36,258 nt of DNA from Nostocoides australiense Ben110. Its GTDB lineage: Bacteria; Actinomycetota; Actinomycetes; Actinomycetales; Dermatophilaceae. The stretch covers positions 4,153,196-4,189,453 of the forward strand of contig NZ_HG764815.1 of NCBI RefSeq assembly GCF_001050535.1. Direction: 5' to 3'. Below are positions 32,744 through 36,258 of the stretch, piece by piece. Position 1 is the first letter of the stretch; every line of letters starts with the position of its first letter. Both the position numbers and the translations under genes were made by a program. The notes below the pieces were generated by a model, which ran no database searches, was not told the origin of the DNA, and saw only the letters and a program-made list of their open reading frames with translations.

Positions 32744-33772
32744 TCAGCGCCCTCGCACCGTCAAGGTGGCGTCGAGGCGGGGATAGGCACGACGCGCGTT
32801 CGCCTCATACACGGCGGTGCGCTGCTCATCGGTGAGATTCGGCGTCGCGTCGACGTAGCGCTTGGTGTCGTCGAAGTAGTGCCCGGTGCGCGAGTCGATG
32901 CCGCGGACGGCGCCGATCATCTCGCTGGCGAAGAGGATCGACTCGCTCGGGATGACGCTCGTCAGCAGGTCGATGCCGGGCTGGTGATAGACGCAGGTGT
33001 CGAAGAAGACGTTGCGCAGCAATGCTTCAGCGTGGTCGGGCTTCTTCATCATGTCGGCAAGGCCGCGGAAGCGGCCCCAGTGGTAGGGCGCGGCGCCGCC
33101 GCCATGCGGGATGATCAGCTTCAGGTCGGGGAAGTCGGTGAAGAGGTCGCCCTGGACCAGTTGCATGAAGGCCGTCGTGTCGGCGTTGAGATAGTGCGCG
33201 CCGGTGGTGTGGAAGGCGGCGTTGCAGGACGTCGAGACGTGGACCATCGCGGGGACATCGAGCTCGCTGAGCACCTCGTAGATCGGGTACCACTGCGTGT
33301 CGGTGATGGGCGGGCTGTCCCAGTGGCCCCCGGAGGGATCGGGGTTGAGATTGACGACGACGGCGCCGAGCTCCTCGACCGCGCGTCGCAGCTCGGGGAT
33401 CACCGTGGCGGGGTCGACGCCGGGCGACTGCGGCAGCATCGCGCCCATGGCGAAGCGGTCGGGGAAGAGCGTCGCGACGCGATGGCACAGGTCGTTGCAG
33501 ATCCGGCTCCACGTCTCCGAGACGGCGTAGTCGCCGATGTGGTGGGCCATGAAGCTGGCGCGTGGGCTGAAGACTGTCAGGTCGCTGCCGCGTTCGTCCA
33601 TCAGCCGCAGCTGGTTGGTCGCGATGCTCTCGCGGATTTTGTCGTCGGAGATGACGAGGTCCTCCGGCCGGGGAGCGTTGGCCCGATCACCGATCGCGGC
33701 GATCTGGCGATTGCGCCACTCCTCCAGCTGCGGCGGGGCGGTGGTGTAGTGGCCGTGGGCGTCGATGATCAC
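32744..33772 (-). CDS. ligJ: 4-oxalomesaconate hydratase
   Basis: 342 residues, amidohydrolase fold. H6 and H8 (DAHGHY), H178 (MVHVSTS) and E284 (ASEMIG) are at the same positions as the zinc ligands of Sphingobium LigJ, and long segments (SDLTVFSPRASFMAHHIGDY, PHGGGAAPYHWGRFRG) match. It adds water to 4-oxalomesaconate to give 4-carboxy-4-hydroxy-2-oxoadipate, the substrate of LigK. The GTG start at 33772 follows GAGG. It is transcribed separately from the other lig genes but carries the same kind of upstream palindrome. Confidence 0.93.
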   Translation of the reverse strand: MIIDAHGHYTTAPPQLEEWRNRQIAAIGDRANAPRPEDLVISDDKIRESIATNQLRLMDERGSDLTVFSPRASFMAHHIGDYAVSETWSRICNDLCHRVATLFPDRFAMGAMLPQSPGVDPATVIPELRRAVEELGAVVVNLNPDPSGGHWDSPPITDTQWYPIYEVLSELDVPAMVHVSTSCNAAFHTTGAHYLNADTTAFMQLVQGDLFTDFPDLKLIIPHGGGAAPYHWGRFRGLADMMKKPDHAEALLRNVFFDTCVYHQPGIDLLTSVIPSESILFASEMIGAVRGIDSRTGHYFDDTKRYVDATPNLTDEQRTAVYEANARRAYPRLDATLTVRGR

Positions 33773-33815
33773 CGCCTCAGGGTGGCAGCCAGGCCGGTTC
33801 GCCGTCAGGAGGTCT

Positions 33816-33830
33816 TTCCGTCAGGCGGAA
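33816..33830. promoter_or_regulatory. Second copy of the lig palindrome, upstream of ligJ
   Basis: TTCCGTC-A-GGCGGAA differs from the copy at 32136-32150 by one base. It lies 44 bp upstream of ligJ and overlaps the stop codon of the GNAT gene. Two near-identical sites at the only two lig transcription units suggest one shared regulator. Confidence 0.7.
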
Positions 33831-34432
33831 GCTCCAGCCTGGCGCGGCTCCTCGGTGGGCGAGGCAGCCGAGCGAGCCTCCATCTCCATCAACAGCGGGT
33901 CGCGCAATCCGACCGTGTCGGTCGCCCAGAAGGCCTCGCAATAGACGAGAGACCCGACCATCCACGCCTGCCACGAGGGCAGCAGGGCGACCTGGAAGGC
34001 GCGGTCGGGAATCCGCGGCGACGGCCGCGAGAATCCGAACTCGGACGCGCGCCGAAACCCGCGCTCGCCGTAGTAGTCCCAGCCACCTTCGAGGAAGACG
34101 GCCGGATCTCCCAACCGCTCCGCTTCGGCAAGGGCGGCCGCGACCAGGGCGGTGCCGATGCCCTGTCCCTGCCGGTCGGGGGCAACGGACAGCGGGCTCA
34201 GCACCACCACATCGACCAGGCGCTCGCGGGCGTCGATCCACGACCGATTGAGCTGGACGTGACCGACGATGCGATCGTCCTCGGTGGCGACGAGCGAGGC
34301 ACGGACGGCATCAGTGCGTTCGAGCATCTCCAACACCCGCGCCACCGGGCCGTCCTCGCCTTCCTCGAAGGCCGAGCGGGTCACGGACGCGATCTGATCG
34401 CGATCTGCCGACGTGGCGTGGCGCAGCTGCAT
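33821..34432 (-). CDS. GNAT-family N-acetyltransferase, YhbS-like
   Basis: 203 residues. The N-terminus LRHATSADRDQIASVTRSAF and acetyl-CoA motif VAPDRQGQGIGTALVAAAL are typical of YhbS-like members, followed by VFLEGGWDYYGERGFRRA. The start ATG at 34432 was chosen because it directly precedes the conserved strand. It is on the same strand as ligJ, with 48 bp between, but the ligJ operator overlaps its 3' end. The acceptor is unknown. Confidence 0.87.
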   Translation of the reverse strand: MQLRHATSADRDQIASVTRSAFEEGEDGPVARVLEMLERTDAVRASLVATEDDRIVGHVQLNRSWIDARERLVDVVVLSPLSVAPDRQGQGIGTALVAAALAEAERLGDPAVFLEGGWDYYGERGFRRASEFGFSRPSPRIPDRAFQVALLPSWQAWMVGSLVYCEAFWATDTVGLRDPLLMEMEARSAASPTEEPRQAGASA

Positions 34433-34473
34433 ACCAGTGACCCTAGCGAGCGGGTTCGCTTGTGCGCCAAGGG

Positions 34474-35235
34474 TTATCCGGCGTTGCCGAGGAGTTCGTC
34501 GGCAGCTTCGAGGAGGGCCGGGCCGTACCACGTGATGAGCCGCCCGGAGATCAGCCGGGTCGGAATGCGGGAGAACGCCTCGGGGCCGTCGTCCTGGCTG
34601 AAGACATAGGGCTCGTCGGGCAGCAGCGCGAGATCGGCCAGCCCGGGGTCGTCCATCTTGGCGAGGTCCGTGTGCGGATAGCGGCCGGGGGAGGGCGAGC
34701 ACACGGCATACCCTGCTCTGGCCAACAGGTCGGCGGTGAAGGTCGGCGTGCCGACGACCATCCACGGGTCCCGCCAGATCGGTACGACGACCCGGGTATG
34801 CGGTGCCGGCACCGTCACCGGCCAGCGCGCCTCGGCCTCGGGGAGCCATGGCGGATCTTGTTGCAGCCCAATGACTTCGGTGAACAGCCGGCGCATCGAT
34901 GCGAAAGCCTCCGGCACCGTCTCGATGCGGGTGACCCACACCGGCACCCCACGCTGGCGCAGCCGCCGGACATCGAGCTCGCGGTTCTCCTCCATGTTCG
35001 CGATGACGAGATCCGGGCCGAGTCCGACGATGGCAGTCAGGTCCGGGTTCTTCGTGCCGCGCACCCGGGCCACGCTCAGCCCAGCCGGGTGGGTGCACCA
35101 ATCCGTCGCGCCCACAAGCCGTTCCGGACAGGTGCAAGCCAGCGCCTCCGTCAGCGACGGCACGAGCGACACGATGCGCCCGAACTCAGCGGGGAGGTTT
35201 ACCGGGACACCGAGGTCGTCTCCTGCGATCCGCAC
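34474..35235 (-). CDS. Helical-backbone metal receptor domain protein (BtuF-like, no signal peptide)
   Basis: 253 residues. IVSLVPSLTEALA, GATDWCTHP and RGTKNPDLTAIVGLGPDLVIANMEENRELDVRRL follow the BtuF/FhuD periplasmic-binding fold that binds cobalamin or iron chelates. There is no signal peptide or lipobox, so it probably stays in the cytoplasm, as for a group of actinobacterial homologues. No ABC transporter genes are nearby. The GTG at 35235 has no strong ribosome-binding site. Confidence 0.82.
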   Translation of the reverse strand: MRIAGDDLGVPVNLPAEFGRIVSLVPSLTEALACTCPERLVGATDWCTHPAGLSVARVRGTKNPDLTAIVGLGPDLVIANMEENRELDVRRLRQRGVPVWVTRIETVPEAFASMRRLFTEVIGLQQDPPWLPEAEARWPVTVPAPHTRVVVPIWRDPWMVVGTPTFTADLLARAGYAVCSPSPGRYPHTDLAKMDDPGLADLALLPDEPYVFSQDDGPEAFSRIPTRLISGRLITWYGPALLEAADELLGNAG

Positions 35236-35344
35236 CCGACCACGGTATGCCGTGCCGCCCTCGCCGGGGCTCCGCGCCGTGCCCGGTTCGCGGTGGCGTC
35301 GACACGTAGCGCCCGGTGCGTCGTCAACGGCGCACCCGTCGTCA

Positions 35345-35514
35345 CTACCGGGACGGGCGAGAACGCCGGGACCGGTACGCTCCCCGACCCCGTCGGCTCC
35401 GCCCGGGATACTCGCCGTCGATCATCTGCGGCAGCACGTCGATGCTGTCCACCGGGGAGGGGCTGTCTGCGCTGGGGATCGCGCAACGGGCACTCGCACT
35501 CCGAGTCGGGCCGG
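35345..35514 (-). other. Out-of-frame continuation of the WD40 gene
   Basis: Directly after the stop at 35515-35517, a different frame reads PLTGPTRSASARCAIPSAD, closely following the repeat unit PLxGHTxAVxACCAxPxxD, and continues (VLPQMIDGEYPGR) to a stop at 35345-35347. The expected GEPLTG codons are one base short near 35521-35530. The true C-terminus therefore probably ended at 35345 before a frameshift, or the sequence has an error here. The rest of the gap up to 35235 holds nothing recognised. Confidence 0.5.
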
Positions 35515-36258
35515 TCAGCGGTGACCGACCTGGATGCCGGTGGCGGGATCCCAGACCCGCACCGTCTCATCGCGGCCGGTGGTGGCCAGCAGGAAAGTGC
35601 CGTTCTCGACCGGGATCGCGCAACAACCGGTCACACCATCGGTGTGGCCCCTCATCGGGGGCCCGACGGGTGTCATCGTGGCCGCCATGCGCGCGTCTCC
35701 TCGGGAGGCCGACAACAGCTGGGCCACGGACCGGGCGAGACGTGAGTGAGTGCCAGTGGCGGGGTTCCACAGCCGCACCGTCCGATCCCAGCTTGCGGTG
35801 ACCAGCAGGGTGGTGCCATCGGGACGAGGGAGCGCGCAACACGCGCTCACCGCACTCGTGTGCCCTCTCAGCGGCTCACCTACTTGGGTGCCGGTGGCGG
35901 GATCCCATGACCACACCGTCCCGTCAAGTCCGGTGGTGACCAGCAGTGTGGATCCGTCCGAGAGCGGGAGGGCGCAACAAGCGATCAGCCAGCCGGCGTG
36001 CCCGAGGGGGTCCCCGATCTGGGTTGCGGTGGTGGGGTCCCACAGGCGCGCGGTCCAGTCATGGCTGGTGGTGGCAAGCAGGGTGCTGCCGTCCGGGAGC
36101 GGCAGGGCGCAGCAGGCGGTGACCGCACCGGTGTGGCCGGTCAGGGGCTCCCCGATCTGGGTGCCGGTGGAGGGGTCCCACAGGCGCGCGGTCCGATCAT
36201 CACCGGTGGTGGCAAGCAGGGTGCTGCCGCCGGGGAGCGGCAGGGCGCAGCAGGCGGT
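35515..36258 (-). CDS. WD40-repeat protein, 5' part outside the window
   Basis: 248 residues in the window, reading in from the right edge. At least four full units of about 46 residues are seen, of the form GHTxAVTACCALPxPDGxTLLxTTxxDxTxRLWDP, enough for part of a beta propeller. The units near the edge are almost the same at DNA level with a 138-bp period. One unit carries an extra segment of about 25 residues (HSRLARSVAQLLSASRG). In actinobacteria such repeats often form the C-terminus of large STAND NTPases, but that part is not visible. It ends early at VGHR, probably because of a frameshift. Confidence 0.8.
   Translation of the reverse strand, partial: TACCALPLPGGSTLLATTGDDRTARLWDPSTGTQIGEPLTGHTGAVTACCALPLPDGSTLLATTSHDWTARLWDPTTATQIGDPLGHAGWLIACCALPLSDGSTLLVTTGLDGTVWSWDPATGTQVGEPLRGHTSAVSACCALPRPDGTTLLVTASWDRTVRLWNPATGTHSRLARSVAQLLSASRGDARMAATMTPVGPPMRGHTDGVTGCCAIPVENGTFLLATTGRDETVRVWDPATGIQVGHR

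Larger units (their letters stand above)
299..35252. repeat. Over-represented octamer GTATGCCG / CGGCATAC
   Basis: By hand count, GTATGCCG occurs about 16 times and its complement about 17 times, scattered through genes and gaps on both strands from 299 to 35252. At about 70% GC roughly one or two would be expected. It is found in different reading frames and uses uncommon codons such as TAT and GCA, so selection on protein sequence does not explain it easily. The function is unknown. Confidence 0.6.

Noticed and set aside
34434-34473. Weak stem AGCGA/TCGCT between the BtuF-like and GNAT genes
   Set aside because: Short arms and no T run; could arise by chance at this GC content.
1-36258. 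CRISPR array, tRNA or rRNA genes
   Set aside because: No regularly spaced direct repeats of 25-40 bp, and no tRNA or rRNA signature seen on either strand.
1-36258. Insertion sequences or integrase genes
   Set aside because: No transposase or recombinase motif was found in any reading frame, although other signs of transfer exist.

Overview
The window is high-GC DNA with tightly packed genes, many GTG and some TTG starts, and ATGA/GTGA stop-start overlaps. This looks like an actinobacterium, possibly of the Intrasporangiaceae/Dermacoccaceae kind, although the genus cannot be fixed from sequence alone. Most of it is a catabolic island for aromatic compounds that probably arrive as glycosides.

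Left part (1-10 kb): a Bcr/CflA-type MFS transporter and an intracellular GH78 alpha-L-rhamnosidase lie downstream of one member of a head-to-head pair of paralogous NodD-like LysR regulators. A C-terminally truncated membrane dipeptidase follows. Next is the first ring-modifying module. FAD monooxygenase, SnoaL-like protein and BBE-type oxidoreductase genes lie on the minus strand. They diverge from genes for an ABM monooxygenase, an FAH-family hydrolase, an aldehyde dehydrogenase, a VOC protein and an SDR.

Middle (14-27 kb): a VapBC-type and a Doc-type toxin-antitoxin pair bracket a second, partly paralogous module. It holds a FAD monooxygenase divergent from a TetR regulator, a type I extradiol dioxygenase, an SDR and a second FAH hydrolase; a perfect inverted repeat lies between the divergent genes. 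After it come a zinc alcohol dehydrogenase with a 3' frameshift, an alpha/beta hydrolase like 2,6-dihydroxypseudooxynicotine hydrolase, a NUDIX hydrolase, a decayed metallo-beta-lactamase-fold gene, a GH1 beta-glucosidase fused to a DUF2218 domain, and a cupin.

Right part (27-34 kb): the protocatechuate 4,5-cleavage (lig) pathway is present as a minus-strand operon ligK-ligI-ligAB(fused)-ligC-aldo/keto reductase plus a separate ligJ. Both units carry nearly the same 15-bp palindrome upstream. The window ends with a GNAT acetyltransferase, a BtuF-like metal receptor domain and the 3' part of a WD40-repeat protein.

Proposed logic (inference): rhamnosidase plus beta-glucosidase strip a rhamnoglucoside such as a flavonoid rutinoside; monooxygenase, extradiol dioxygenase, FAH and alpha/beta hydrolase modules open and split one ring; the catechol-type ring emerges as protocatechuate and passes through the Lig enzymes to pyruvate and oxaloacetate. 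The NodD-like regulators fit a flavonoid inducer. No biochemical proof is visible in the sequence. Other notable signals are an octamer (GTATGCCG/CGGCATAC) present in about 33 copies, and a shared 42-nt hairpin design at both ends of the first 27 kb.
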